Assembly (NCBI GenBank): GCA_021785115.1
Contig: JAJYGO010000484.1
Location: 1-7,175 of the forward strand
Direction of reading: 5' to 3'
Length of the DNA stretch: 7,175 bases
Source: Chloroflexota bacterium
GTDB lineage: Bacteria; Chloroflexota; Limnocylindria; Limnocylindrales; CSP1-4
Shown here: in pieces, positions 1-4,932 of the stretch
How the letters are laid out: each line of letters starts with the position of its first letter
How positions within the stretch are numbered: the stretch's first letter is position 1
Made by a program: the position numbers and the translations under genes
Notes under the pieces: model-generated
The model's database searches: none
What the model saw: only the letters and a program-made list of their open reading frames with translations
What the model was told of the DNA's origin: nothing

Positions 1-125
1 CCGCTCTGGCACAGTACCCCAATGCGTCCGCCGTGGACAATCGTGGGAATATGACTGCCGATGTGGAAAGTAGATCATTTGCTGACCGCAATGCAAGTGG
101 TCCGTCCTGGCGACTTTGCAGCCGT

Positions 126-362
126 ATGTATGCCATTGAGCAGGAGATCCGCGAGCGGATCCATAGCGCCCTTCCCCGATCACGGGCTCCTCAGGGAGGA
201 AAAGGCGCGGAGAACTCTGGCGCCCCTGTCCGCTGGTTGGTCGACCCGATCCACGCCACCCACAACTCCATTCGCGGCATTCCCGTGTTCGTCACTCTCC
301 TCGCGGTCGAGCGCGACGGGGAACTGCATCGCGTGAACGTTCCGGGCGCCGCCGGGCGTCAG
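126..362 (+). pseudogene. Decayed inositol-monophosphatase / histidinol-phosphatase (HisN-like) fragment
   Basis: Reading from about 234, the translation WLVDPIHATHNSIRGIPVF followed by VTLLAVERDGEL matches the metal-binding core of the inositol monophosphatase family (W-x-x-DP-I-D-[GA]-T-x-N-F-x-x-G-x-P). Upstream, AIEQEIRERI (132-161) resembles the helix before the active-site loop. FPDHGLLREE (172-201), which corresponds to the family's 'FPDH.(I/L)xGEE' segment, lies in a different frame. Two compensating single-base shifts, near 169-172 and near 200-205, are therefore needed to read it through. The second metal-binding Asp is replaced by His (codon 252-254) and the conserved Phe by Ser. 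Similarity fades after about 362 and the rest of the roughly 260-residue family is missing. I read it as a truncated, frameshifted remnant. The frame stays open into the next gene by chance. Bases 1-125 are less GC-rich; I recognise nothing certain there, though 112-125 in another frame could be a further decayed piece. The family match comes from motif recall, not a search. Confidence 0.6.
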
Positions 363-419
363 GTGGAGCGGAAGACCAGCCCGCTCGACGCGGGAGGCAC
401 GTCCAGACAGAGGTGTCCC

Positions 420-1025
420 ATGAGCCAGCGCTTCCGCCCAGTCACGATCCTCGCCATCCTGGTCCTCGCGGCGGGGGCCTCGGGGTGTGTCGCGTCTCCC
501 GCCGGGGCGTCTCCCGCCGCGACCCCTTCCGTCACGACCCCCGCTGCCACCACCGCGTCGTCGCCCTTCGCATCCGTCGCCGCCTCGCCGGCCGCCACGG
601 CTCCGGCGACAGCGGGGGCAGCCATGATCTGCGACGCCGCGCAGCTGACGGCCAGGATCACGCTCTGGGAGGGCGCCGCTGGTCATCGCATCGCGCACGT
701 CACGCTCGCCAACCTCTCGGCGACGCCGTGCCTGCTCGACGCGCTCGTCAAGCCCCAGCTCATCGACGGTGCGAGCCGCGTGCTGATCGACGGGAGGCCT
801 GACGGTGTGCCGACAACGGTCGGCCCGCACGCCGTGCTGACGACGCTCGTCGACGCCGACAACTACTGCGGCGCGGCTCCCACGGCGCCGGTGACGATCC
901 GCTTCGTCATCGCCGGCCGGAGTCGCGTCGACGCGACACCGGCCTGGGCGAACGACACCACCGTGCCGCCATGCCTCGGCGCAGGGGAGCCGAGCCGGCT
1001 TGAGATGCATCCGTGGGCGAGCTGA
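420..1025 (+). CDS. Secreted lipoprotein, DUF4232-like domain
   Basis: A 201-residue exported protein. The start at 420 is chosen because AGAGGT (409-414) lies 5 bases upstream and the protein then opens with a typical signal peptide: basic MSQRFR, hydrophobic residues 8-20, and a lipobox-like ASGC with the modifiable Cys at 23. An Ala/Pro/Ser/Thr-rich tether (about 24-68) follows, the usual spacer of Gram-positive-type and Chloroflexota lipoproteins. The globular part (about 70-200) begins CDAAQL and has a G-A-A-G-H-R turn, then a stretch around 'HVTLANLSATPC' that fits the beta-sandwich DUF4232 pattern. Four cysteines (71, 104, 150, 185) could form two disulfides outside the cell. Its ligand and role are unknown. 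It stands alone between the HisN-like remnant and a convergent gene, and nothing links it to the redox genes further right. The domain assignment is moderate; export and lipidation are well supported, although Ala at -3 of the lipobox is less usual. Confidence 0.75.
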   Translation: MSQRFRPVTILAILVLAAGASGCVASPAGASPAATPSVTTPAATTASSPFASVAASPAATAPATAGAAMICDAAQLTARITLWEGAAGHRIAHVTLANLSATPCLLDALVKPQLIDGASRVLIDGRPDGVPTTVGPHAVLTTLVDADNYCGAAPTAPVTIRFVIAGRSRVDATPAWANDTTVPPCLGAGEPSRLEMHPWAS

Positions 1026-1057
1026 CCGCGAGGCGTCATGCGCCGGGGCGGAGCGGC

Positions 1058-1097
1058 GCTGCGTCTCGGCGAACGGCGCTACGTTTCGGCGAACGGC
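1058..1097. repeat. Two tandem 20-bp units
   Basis: GCTGCGTCTCGGCGAACGGC (1058-1077) is followed directly by GCTACGTTTCGGCGAACGGC (1078-1097), 18 of 20 identical. It lies in the gap between two convergent genes and abuts the hairpin at 1096-1115. Confidence 0.7.
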
Positions 1098-1115
1098 CGC
1101 GCGTCTCCGCGCGGC
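1096..1115 (-). terminator. Hairpin between convergent genes
   Basis: GCCGCGCG (1096-1103) and CGCGCGGC (1108-1115) form a perfect 8-bp stem. The 4-base loop reads GAGA on the minus strand, a GNRA tetraloop. It begins directly after the TAA stop (1116-1118) of the leftward gene and lies 70 bases past the rightward lipoprotein stop. No U-tract follows on either strand, so factor-independent termination is uncertain; 3'-end stabilisation is an alternative. Confidence 0.45.
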
Positions 1116-1427
1116 TTACCGGCGTTGGTCCACGAGGTCGTTGCTTCGTGGCGAACCGGGAGCGTCCCCGATACGGCTCTGCGTCCGGCGGAGGGTTCTG
1201 CGAGCCGCGGCGAGCCTGCGCTGGGCCAGCGCCAGTTGCTCCGCCGTCGCGTGGCTGGTCGCCGTCAGGCTCCGGTACGTGTCCCGCGAGAGCGACAGCG
1301 CCAGTGCGACGCTCTCGCGGTCCGGCGACAGCGGCGGCAGTTCGTCGAGCAGGCGCTCGGCTTCGCGCCACGTCGCCAGAGCGATCGCGACCACGGGATG
1401 CTGCGTCAGCACTCGCTGGTCTGCCAC
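1116..1427 (-). CDS. Small helical protein of unknown function
   Basis: A 103-residue frame starting with GTG, with a G-rich stretch (GGGGGG) about 8 bases upstream as a possible ribosome site. I accept it as real because its codons are strongly G/C-ending throughout, as in the recognised genes, and because the stop is followed immediately by a hairpin. The product looks entirely alpha-helical. Residues about 9-30 contain AIALATWREAERLLDELPPL, and about 55-85 contain a long amphipathic stretch rich in Ala, Gln, Leu and Arg (ATAEQLALAQRRLAAARRTL) that could form a coiled coil. The last 20 residues are polar and probably disordered. There is no signal peptide, membrane segment, Cys cluster or recognisable catalytic motif. 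I do not recognise the family and assign no function. It is convergent with the lipoprotein gene and isolated on its other side. Confidence 0.65.
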   Translation of the reverse strand: MADQRVLTQHPVVAIALATWREAERLLDELPPLSPDRESVALALSLSRDTYRSLTATSHATAEQLALAQRRLAAARRTLRRTQSRIGDAPGSPRSNDLVDQRR

Positions 1428-1569
1428 GACCGAAACCCCCCGGCGCCCTTGTACGCTCGCACTGGAGGGCGTGCAACATCCGAAGGAGCAGTCGGCGGGC
1501 GCGATCGGGTGGCCCAGGCCAGGGACCCGAGCCGGGGCCGGGGACCGGAGCCGGCCGGGCTCTCGGCAC

Positions 1570-1641
1570 TTCGGACACCGACCAAAGCCAGCGGGCTCCC
1601 ATCACTGCGGTCGCCGACCAAAACCAGCGGGCCGCCGTCAC
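1570..1641. repeat. Direct repeat, two 36-bp copies
   Basis: Copies 1570-1605 and 1606-1641 match at about 28 of 36 positions. They share the exact core CCGACCAAA and the block CCAGCGGGC. The copies are adjacent, so this is a duplicated 36-bp unit. Two copies without spacers are not a CRISPR array. The length is a multiple of three, so it could come from a former coding sequence. Confidence 0.7.
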
Positions 1642-1889
1642 CGGACGCGAATCCGAGCCCGCGCGGGGCCCGCGGGGCGCCCGCCGCCGGCGGGTTGAGC
1701 GGGGCGACATGGTGCCGGAGGGTCGAGGCTCGGCGCAGCCGTCGCCTACCTGCGTTTGTCCGGTCAGCCCGGCGCGCGTCGACACGTTGCGACCGGTGCC
1801 GCTGGGCACCACGTGCAAGCGGGTTCGCAAGGCATGCTCGTCACCGTCATCCTGCGCACGCGACGCCCACGCGTCCCGCGCGACAGGCA

Positions 1890-1919
1890 GGAACCCCCGG
1901 CGCTGTCGCCGGGGGTTTC
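1890..1919. terminator. Strong intrinsic terminator, probably for the hemerythrin transcript
   Basis: GGAACCCCCGGCG (1890-1902), loop CTGT, then CGCCGGGGGTTTC (1907-1919) form a 13-bp stem with one G-T pair. It is the best terminator-like structure in the window. On the plus strand the 3' arm runs into TTTCC, and on the minus strand into TTCC, so it may act both ways. On the minus strand it lies about 150 bases past the hemerythrin stop (2073). On the plus strand there is no obvious gene upstream for it to serve. Confidence 0.65.
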
Positions 1920-1932
1920 CGATGTACGCCCG

Positions 1933-1952
1933 GCACGAGCCCGCGCTCGTGC
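1933..1952. repeat. Short inverted repeat
   Basis: GCACGAGC (1933-1940), loop CCGC, then GCTCGTGC (1945-1952) form a perfect 8-bp hairpin 13 bases to the right of the main terminator. It could be an accessory part of the hemerythrin 3' end. Confidence 0.5.
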
Positions 1953-2012
1953 ACCTCCGGCACGCGTCCGCGCTCGCCGCTGCACTCGCCCTTGGGCCCG
2001 AATGCGAGGTCA

Positions 2013-2043
2013 GCCCGCCCCTTGACGTCGCCCGCCCTTGACG
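2013..2043. repeat. Near-perfect short direct repeat
   Basis: GCCCGCCCCTTGACG (2013-2027) and GCCCGCCCTTGACG (2030-2043) differ by one C and are separated by 2 bases. They lie just past the hemerythrin stop. No function is evident; replication slippage is the simplest origin. Confidence 0.6.
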
Positions 2044-2072
2044 CCGTCCTCCGGGCCGCCCGGGTCCACCCG

Positions 2073-2618
2073 TCACTCCGAGGCCGCGGCCGCCGCCTCC
2101 ATCCCGGCGAAGAGCCGCGCCGCTTCCTCGGGCGTGAGCCGCTCGTCGAGCAGCGGGAGGTACACCTCCTCTTCCTTCGCGAAGTGGAGCGCGACGATCG
2201 CGTGGAGCCCGTACAGGACGCGTCGGAGCGCTGTGGTGTCGCCGCGGCCGCCGCGCGCATCCTCGACGAGCTGGGCGAGTCGTTCGCCGAACGCGGCGAT
2301 CTCGCGGTGGTCGCGCGACATCGTCGCCGTGGCGTCGGTCGAGCCCATGGCCCGGCCCACGACGGGGTACAGCGCGGCTTCCTCGGCTCCGGCGTGGCGC
2401 AGCAGGTGACCGTTCACGAACGACGACGCGGCCGCCAGGCGGTCGCCGAGCTCCCCTGGCCGGTGGTCGTCGAGCAGGTCGGCGACGGCGACGAGCTCGT
2501 CGATGTGCGGTCGCAGCTCGCGATGCTCGTCCCGGAGCGGCTGGGTGTGTCGTGCCGCGGGGTGGGCGGGATCGGTGTGGACTGGCTCGGTGTGGACTGT
2601 CTCGGTATGGACGGGCAT
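2073..2618 (-). CDS. Hemerythrin-type HHE cation-binding protein with His-rich N-terminal repeat
   Basis: A 181-residue soluble protein of the bacterial hemerythrin/HHE family, a four-helix bundle that binds a non-heme diiron centre and is used for O2 or NO sensing and Fe-S repair. The expected ligand pattern is visible: H32 (EHREL, helix 1), H71/H75 with E79 (H-x-x-x-E, helix 2), H104 (SRDHREI, helix 3) and H139/H145 with E149 (H-x-x-x-E, helix 4). Residues 1-25 are unusual, with H4, H9, H14, H19 and H24 on an exact 5-residue period (consensus V-H-T-E-P) that could bind extra metal. The ATG at 2618 is preceded by GGAGAG about 8 bases away. The gene is divergent from the ArsR-Crp fusion regulator, and the shared 200-base region suggests joint control. 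Hemerythrins are frequent companions of DUF2249 and Fnr-type genes in anaerobic nitrogen metabolism, which fits. The family is confident; whether it handles NO, O2 or iron is open. Confidence 0.87.
   Translation of the reverse strand: MPVHTETVHTEPVHTDPAHPAARHTQPLRDEHRELRPHIDELVAVADLLDDHRPGELGDRLAAASSFVNGHLLRHAGAEEAALYPVVGRAMGSTDATATMSRDHREIAAFGERLAQLVEDARGGRGDTTALRRVLYGLHAIVALHFAKEEEVYLPLLDERLTPEEAARLFAGMEAAAAASE
2571..2615 (-). repeat. Three tandem 15-bp units encoding the His-rich N-terminus
   Basis: Units 2571-2585, 2586-2600 and 2601-2615 (plus-strand consensus CTCGGTGTGGACTGG) are nearly identical. Read leftward, they give the V-H-T-E/D-P pentapeptides directly after the start Met of the hemerythrin gene. 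The repeat is in frame, so copy-number change would alter only the number of histidines. Confidence 0.8.
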
Positions 2619-2818
2619 GAGGTGCTCTCCGTGCTTCGGACGCGAGCGACCGGTGGCTTCGTCGGACCGTCGTCGCCTTCGCCGCCATCGTCTCCCCAGC
2701 GCCGCCGCGTCCGCTGTGACTCAAGATCAGGGAAGGCCGCCGATTGCCAGTGGACGGGTCGAGGCGGGCCCGGCGCCGGATAGGCCGGTCGGGGGAAAGA
2801 AGGCACTACGATCGGTCA
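2619..2818. promoter_or_regulatory. Divergent promoter region, hemerythrin / ArsR-Crp regulator
   Basis: No gene fits in these 200 bases. TACGAT (2807-2812) matches the -10 form TANNNT and ends 6 bases before the ATG at 2819. That spacing would start the mRNA at or next to the start codon (leaderless); the nearest AG-rich stretch, GGGGGAAAGAAGG (2791-2803), is 15 bases away, far for a Shine-Dalgarno. No good -35 box is seen. An inverted repeat CGGTC-N10-GACCG (2813-2832) straddles the start codon and could be an autoregulatory operator. TGTGACTCAAGATCA (2715-2729) carries a Crp-type TGTGA half-site with an imperfect partner spaced one base too far. Confidence 0.4.
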
Positions 2819-3829
2819 ATGGCGATCGACCGGTTCGGCGTGCTCGCGGATCCCACGCGCCGTCGCGTGCTCGCGGCGCTCGCGCGGTCCGGGACGGAAG
2901 GCCGCACCGCAGGGGACCTCGCGCGCGAGCTGGGGCTCGGACGATCGCTCGTCTCGTACCACCTCGCGCGGCTGCAGGCGGCCGGGATCGCCTCGGTCGA
3001 GACGGACGTGACCGACCGCCGCCGCCGGATCTACCGGCTCGCGCACGACGCCGCGCCGCGACCGTCCGTTCACCGCGGACCCGCTCGCCAGCCGCGGCCC
3101 GCGCTGCCGCCGCCCGTGCCCCCGGCCGACGTGGCGCTCGGAGCCCTCGCGGCGGACTCGGGGATCGTCCCCGGAGGCCAGCAGCCCCTGCTCGGCAGAG
3201 GCCTCCCCGCCGCCACGAGGGAGCGAGTCGGCCGGTACGCGCAGCGACGGCGCGCATCTGCCGGCGAGATCCTCTTCACCCAGGGCGATCCCGCCTGCGG
3301 CATCTGGTTCGTGGAGTCGGGCGCGGTCCGGCTGTTCACGTCGGACACGGATGGTCGCGAGCAGACGCTGCAGGTGGTGCGTCCCGACGCCTCGTTCAAC
3401 GAGGTCCCGTTCTTCGACCTCGGGCCGGAGCCGGCCACGGCGCAGGTCCTCGAGGACGCGACCCTCCTGGTGCTCCCCGTCGGGCGACGGTCGGAGATCC
3501 TCGGCGCCGCTCCAGAGCTGGCGACCGCGGCGGCGGCCAGCTTCGCGTTCCGGCTGCGGCAGGCGATCGCGCTCGTCGAGGACCTCTCGTTCCGGCAGGT
3601 GGCGGGTCGGGTCGCGAGGGTGCTGCTCCAGGCCGTCCTCCCGCACGCGGGGGTCGGTGCCGGATCCGGTGGCCGGACGCTCACCCAGCGAGAGATCGCC
3701 GAGATGGTGGGGTCGAGCCGCGAGGTGGTGGCGCGCGCCCTGCGTCAGCTGGAGCGCGAGGGGCTCATTCGCGTCGAGCAGGGCCGGATCGTCCTGCTGG
3801 ATCGCGAGGGACTGGCGGCGCGCCAGTGA
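2819..3829 (+). CDS. Fusion regulator: ArsR-type winged helix plus Crp/Fnr-family protein
   Basis: A 336-residue cytoplasmic transcription regulator, about 100 residues longer than ordinary Crp/Fnr proteins. Residues 1-75 form an ArsR-like winged helix: FGVLADPTRRRVLAAL, a helix-turn-helix with GRSLVSYHLARLQAAGIA, and a wing with basic DRRRRIY. A Pro/Arg-rich linker covers about 76-128. A cyclic-nucleotide-binding-type beta roll spans about 130-225 (GEILFTQGD, GIWFVESGAVRLF), and a long dimer helix about 230-272. A second helix-turn-helix spans about 286-325. Its recognition helix SSREVVARAL keeps the R-E-x-x-x-R pattern of Crp. Only one Cys (160) is present, so an Fnr-type [4Fe-4S] sensor is excluded. 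The segment replacing the cAMP-binding R-S pair reads FNEVPFFDLGPEPATAQ, so cAMP binding is unlikely. A heme or NO signal as in Dnr/NnrR is an inference. I prefer the 2819 start, where the ArsR domain begins; an upstream in-frame ATG at 2744 would add 25 basic, low-complexity residues. The protein leads the ferredoxin-DUF2249 operon and is divergent from hemerythrin. Confidence 0.87.
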   Translation: MAIDRFGVLADPTRRRVLAALARSGTEGRTAGDLARELGLGRSLVSYHLARLQAAGIASVETDVTDRRRRIYRLAHDAAPRPSVHRGPARQPRPALPPPVPPADVALGALAADSGIVPGGQQPLLGRGLPAATRERVGRYAQRRRASAGEILFTQGDPACGIWFVESGAVRLFTSDTDGREQTLQVVRPDASFNEVPFFDLGPEPATAQVLEDATLLVLPVGRRSEILGAAPELATAAAASFAFRLRQAIALVEDLSFRQVAGRVARVLLQAVLPHAGVGAGSGGRTLTQREIAEMVGSSREVVARALRQLEREGLIRVEQGRIVLLDREGLAARQ

Positions 3830-3911
3830 TGGACGCATCCGGCACGACTTGACCGAATCGCCGACCGAGGTCACAGCCGCCGGACGGCGAACGGCCGATG
3901 CTCGCGTCGTG

Positions 3912-4187
3912 ATGCGACAGCGTGGCGCCGGCTCGGCCGCCTTCCCGCAGTCCGCTCTCCGAGCGGGCGGCATCCCGTGGATCGACGCGGCAAGCTGCAG
4001 CCGCTGCGGCCTCTGCCTCGCCGTCTGCCCGTCGGGGGCCATCGACGGGCGGGCGAGCGAGCTCGGCTGGCTGCCCTTCGTCGACGAGCGGCGGTGCGTG
4101 CGGTGCGAGCTGTGCGTGGCGGTCTGCCCGGAGCAGGCTGCGGAGGTCGCGTTCGAGATCGTGACGTGGGAAAGGAGTGTTTCATGA
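3912..4187 (+). CDS. 2x[4Fe-4S] ferredoxin
   Basis: A 91-residue electron carrier with two complete cluster-binding motifs: CSRCGLCLAVCP (Cys 29, 32, 35, 39) and CVRCELCVAVCP (Cys 62, 65, 68, 72). Each follows C-x2-C-x2-C-x3-C-P. In bacterial ferredoxins the last Cys of one motif completes the cluster of the other. The 22-residue spacing between the motifs exceeds that of small clostridial ferredoxins and resembles the ferredoxin modules of larger oxidoreductases. The start is uncertain. ATG 3912 follows a GTG at 3909, and TTG 3849 would add 21 residues; none has a clear Shine-Dalgarno. The ATG at 3829, overlapping the regulator's stop, leads only to a 7-codon frame. The last codons overlap the next gene by ATGA. 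The partner enzyme is not in the window. A redox link to the DUF2249 protein, hemerythrin or the oxidase-like membrane protein is inferred from context. Confidence 0.9.
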   Translation: MRQRGAGSAAFPQSALRAGGIPWIDAASCSRCGLCLAVCPSGAIDGRASELGWLPFVDERRCVRCELCVAVCPEQAAEVAFEIVTWERSVS

Positions 4188-4462
4188 GCACGGAGAACAT
4201 GAGCGCGAGCGGCGATGGGCCGGGCGCGGGCCAGACGGTGGTGCGAGAGATCCGCGCCGGCGACATCGACGTGAGCGTCCGTCACCAGACCATCATGGAC
4301 GCCATCGACGCGCTTGAGCCCGGTCAGGCGGTGCGGCTGCGCGTCGACCACGAGCCGAAGCCCCTCTACTACATGCTGCAGGCGGAGCGGGCCGGCCAGG
4401 TGAGCTGGCAGCCCGAGACGAGCGGGCCGCGCGAGTGGGTGGTCGTCGTCGGAAGGGTCTGA
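4184..4462 (+). CDS. DUF2249 protein (longer, HEPKP type)
   Basis: A 92-residue soluble protein with the small alpha/beta fold (TusA/SirA-like) assigned to DUF2249. Residues 1-18 are a Gly/Ser/Ala-rich tail. The domain begins VVREIRAGDIDVSVRHQTI, continues with the helix MDAIDALEPGQAVRL and has the family hallmark HEPKPLYYML (56-65). It ends with a Gly-Pro-x-x-Trp strand (GPREWVVVVGR). The start ATG overlaps the ferredoxin stop as ATGA, and AAAGGAG (4171-4177) lies 6 bases upstream, the clearest ribosome site on the plus strand; translation is probably coupled to the ferredoxin. DUF2249 proteins have no established reaction. They recur beside hemerythrins, Fnr-type regulators and nitrogen-oxide genes, as here. 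There is no Cys, so a TusA-like sulfur carrier role is not supported. Confidence 0.85.
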   Translation: MSTENMSASGDGPGAGQTVVREIRAGDIDVSVRHQTIMDAIDALEPGQAVRLRVDHEPKPLYYMLQAERAGQVSWQPETSGPREWVVVVGRV

Positions 4463-4467
4463 TGACC

Positions 4468-4505
4468 GACGCGGCCGGCGCCGGACGCCGCGCCGGCGCC
4501 GCGTC
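4468..4505 (+). terminator. GC-rich hairpin after the rightward operon
   Basis: CGGCGCCGG (4476-4484) pairs with CCGGCGCCG (4493-4501). GACG (4468-4471) with CGTC (4502-4505) extends the stem across a 4-base bulge. It starts 6 bases after the DUF2249 stop (4460-4462). There is no T-run, as is common in high-GC genomes, so it may act as a 3'-end stabiliser or a weak terminator. Confidence 0.5.
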
Positions 4506-4528
4506 GGGCCCCGCGTGCCGTCTTCGCC

Positions 4529-4567
4529 GGAGAGCGGGCCTTCGGTGCGCGGCCAGGCCCGCTCTCC
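4529..4567. terminator. Perfect 13-bp inverted repeat between convergent operons
   Basis: GGAGAGCGGGCCT (4529-4541) and AGGCCCGCTCTCC (4555-4567) are exact reverse complements around a 13-base loop. With one bulged C the stem gains two more G-C pairs. It lies between the two tail-to-tail DUF2249 genes, 66 bases past one stop and 124 bases past the other, and is symmetric. It is therefore a good candidate bidirectional terminator without a U-tract. Confidence 0.6.
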
Positions 4568-4691
4568 CGGGCTCTGGTCGCGCTGTCGAGGCCGTGGATC
4601 GCCAGCGCGTGAGGCGACATCCTCGAGCAGGATGGCCCCGCTGAATGGACGGTGCTGCTCATGCGGAGGCAGGGCCGGACGACCGGCGACG

Positions 4692-4919
4692 TCACGAGCC
4701 GTCGGTGCGCCGGAACGTGATCCGGAAGTCGCCCTCGCCGAGCCGCTCGGTGACGTGGCTGAAGCCGCGGGCGGCGAGCACCGCGTAGAGCGGCACGGGG
4801 TCGAGCGGGGCGATCAGTTCGAGCACCTCGCCGGGGCCGAGCGCGGCCACCGCCGCCAGGATCTCGGCGAAGGGGTCGTCCCCCGCGGCGAGGATCGGAC
4901 GAACGTCGAGGATGGCCAT
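4692..4919 (-). CDS. DUF2249 protein (short)
   Basis: A 75-residue second DUF2249 member and the last gene of the leftward set. It opens with the family strand LDVRP (4-8). The following loop and helix read GDDPFAEILAAVAALGPGEVLEL, with a Leu/Ile-rich strand and APLDPVPLYAVLAARGF (38-53) at the position of the HEPKP segment of the other copy. DPVPLY keeps the Pro-Leu-Tyr but lacks the His-Glu pair. It ends with the strand FRITFRR. The ATG at 4919 has AAGGAG (4925-4930) 5 bases upstream. It lies 13 bases after the DUF59 stop, so the two are co-transcribed. The pair of divergent DUF2249 proteins at the ends of two facing operons suggests partners or a heterodimer rather than redundant copies; this is inference. 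Confidence 0.83.
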   Translation of the reverse strand: MAILDVRPILAAGDDPFAEILAAVAALGPGEVLELIAPLDPVPLYAVLAARGFSHVTERLGEGDFRITFRRTDGS

Positions 4920-4932
4920 CGCGTCTCCTTCG

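Larger units (their letters stand above)
1428..2072. other. 645-base stretch without a recognisable gene
   Basis: No frame here gives a family I recognise. The open frames on both strands are Arg/Pro/Ala-rich, as expected from chance in very GC-rich DNA. The stretch contains a G-rich segment (about 1505-1560), a direct repeat with 36-base period (1570-1641), a strong hairpin with a T-run (1890-1919), a short hairpin (1933-1952) and a 14-15-base direct repeat (2013-2043). Its left end must hold the promoter of the leftward gene at 1116-1427. On the plus strand, 1776-1842 shows G/C-ending codons in one frame and could be a decayed coding piece, but nothing identifies it. An untranslated RNA ending at the terminator is possible; see the findings. 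Confidence 0.5.

Noticed and set aside
33..419. Extending the lipoprotein gene upstream to ATG 33
   Set aside because: The signal peptide and lipobox would become internal, and the upstream part is the frameshifted IMPase remnant. ATG 420 has a ribosome site.
1505..1560. G-rich stretch as a G-quadruplex
   Set aside because: The G-runs are separated by loops of about 9-12 bases and are matched by C-runs; in a genome this GC-rich that is not distinctive.
1570..1641. CRISPR repeats
   Set aside because: There are two imperfect copies directly adjacent with no spacer, and no cas genes.
1800..1860. tRNA-like GGTTCG sequence before the terminator
   Set aside because: No flanking stems fit a T-arm, anticodon arm or acceptor.
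1036..2724. Long open frame (562 codons) on the minus strand
   Set aside because: It is Arg/Pro/Ala-rich low-complexity sequence crossing the hemerythrin gene in another frame and several hairpins; no family is recognised.
3829..3852. ATG overlapping the regulator stop as a start for the ferredoxin
   Set aside because: It lies in another frame and ends after seven codons.
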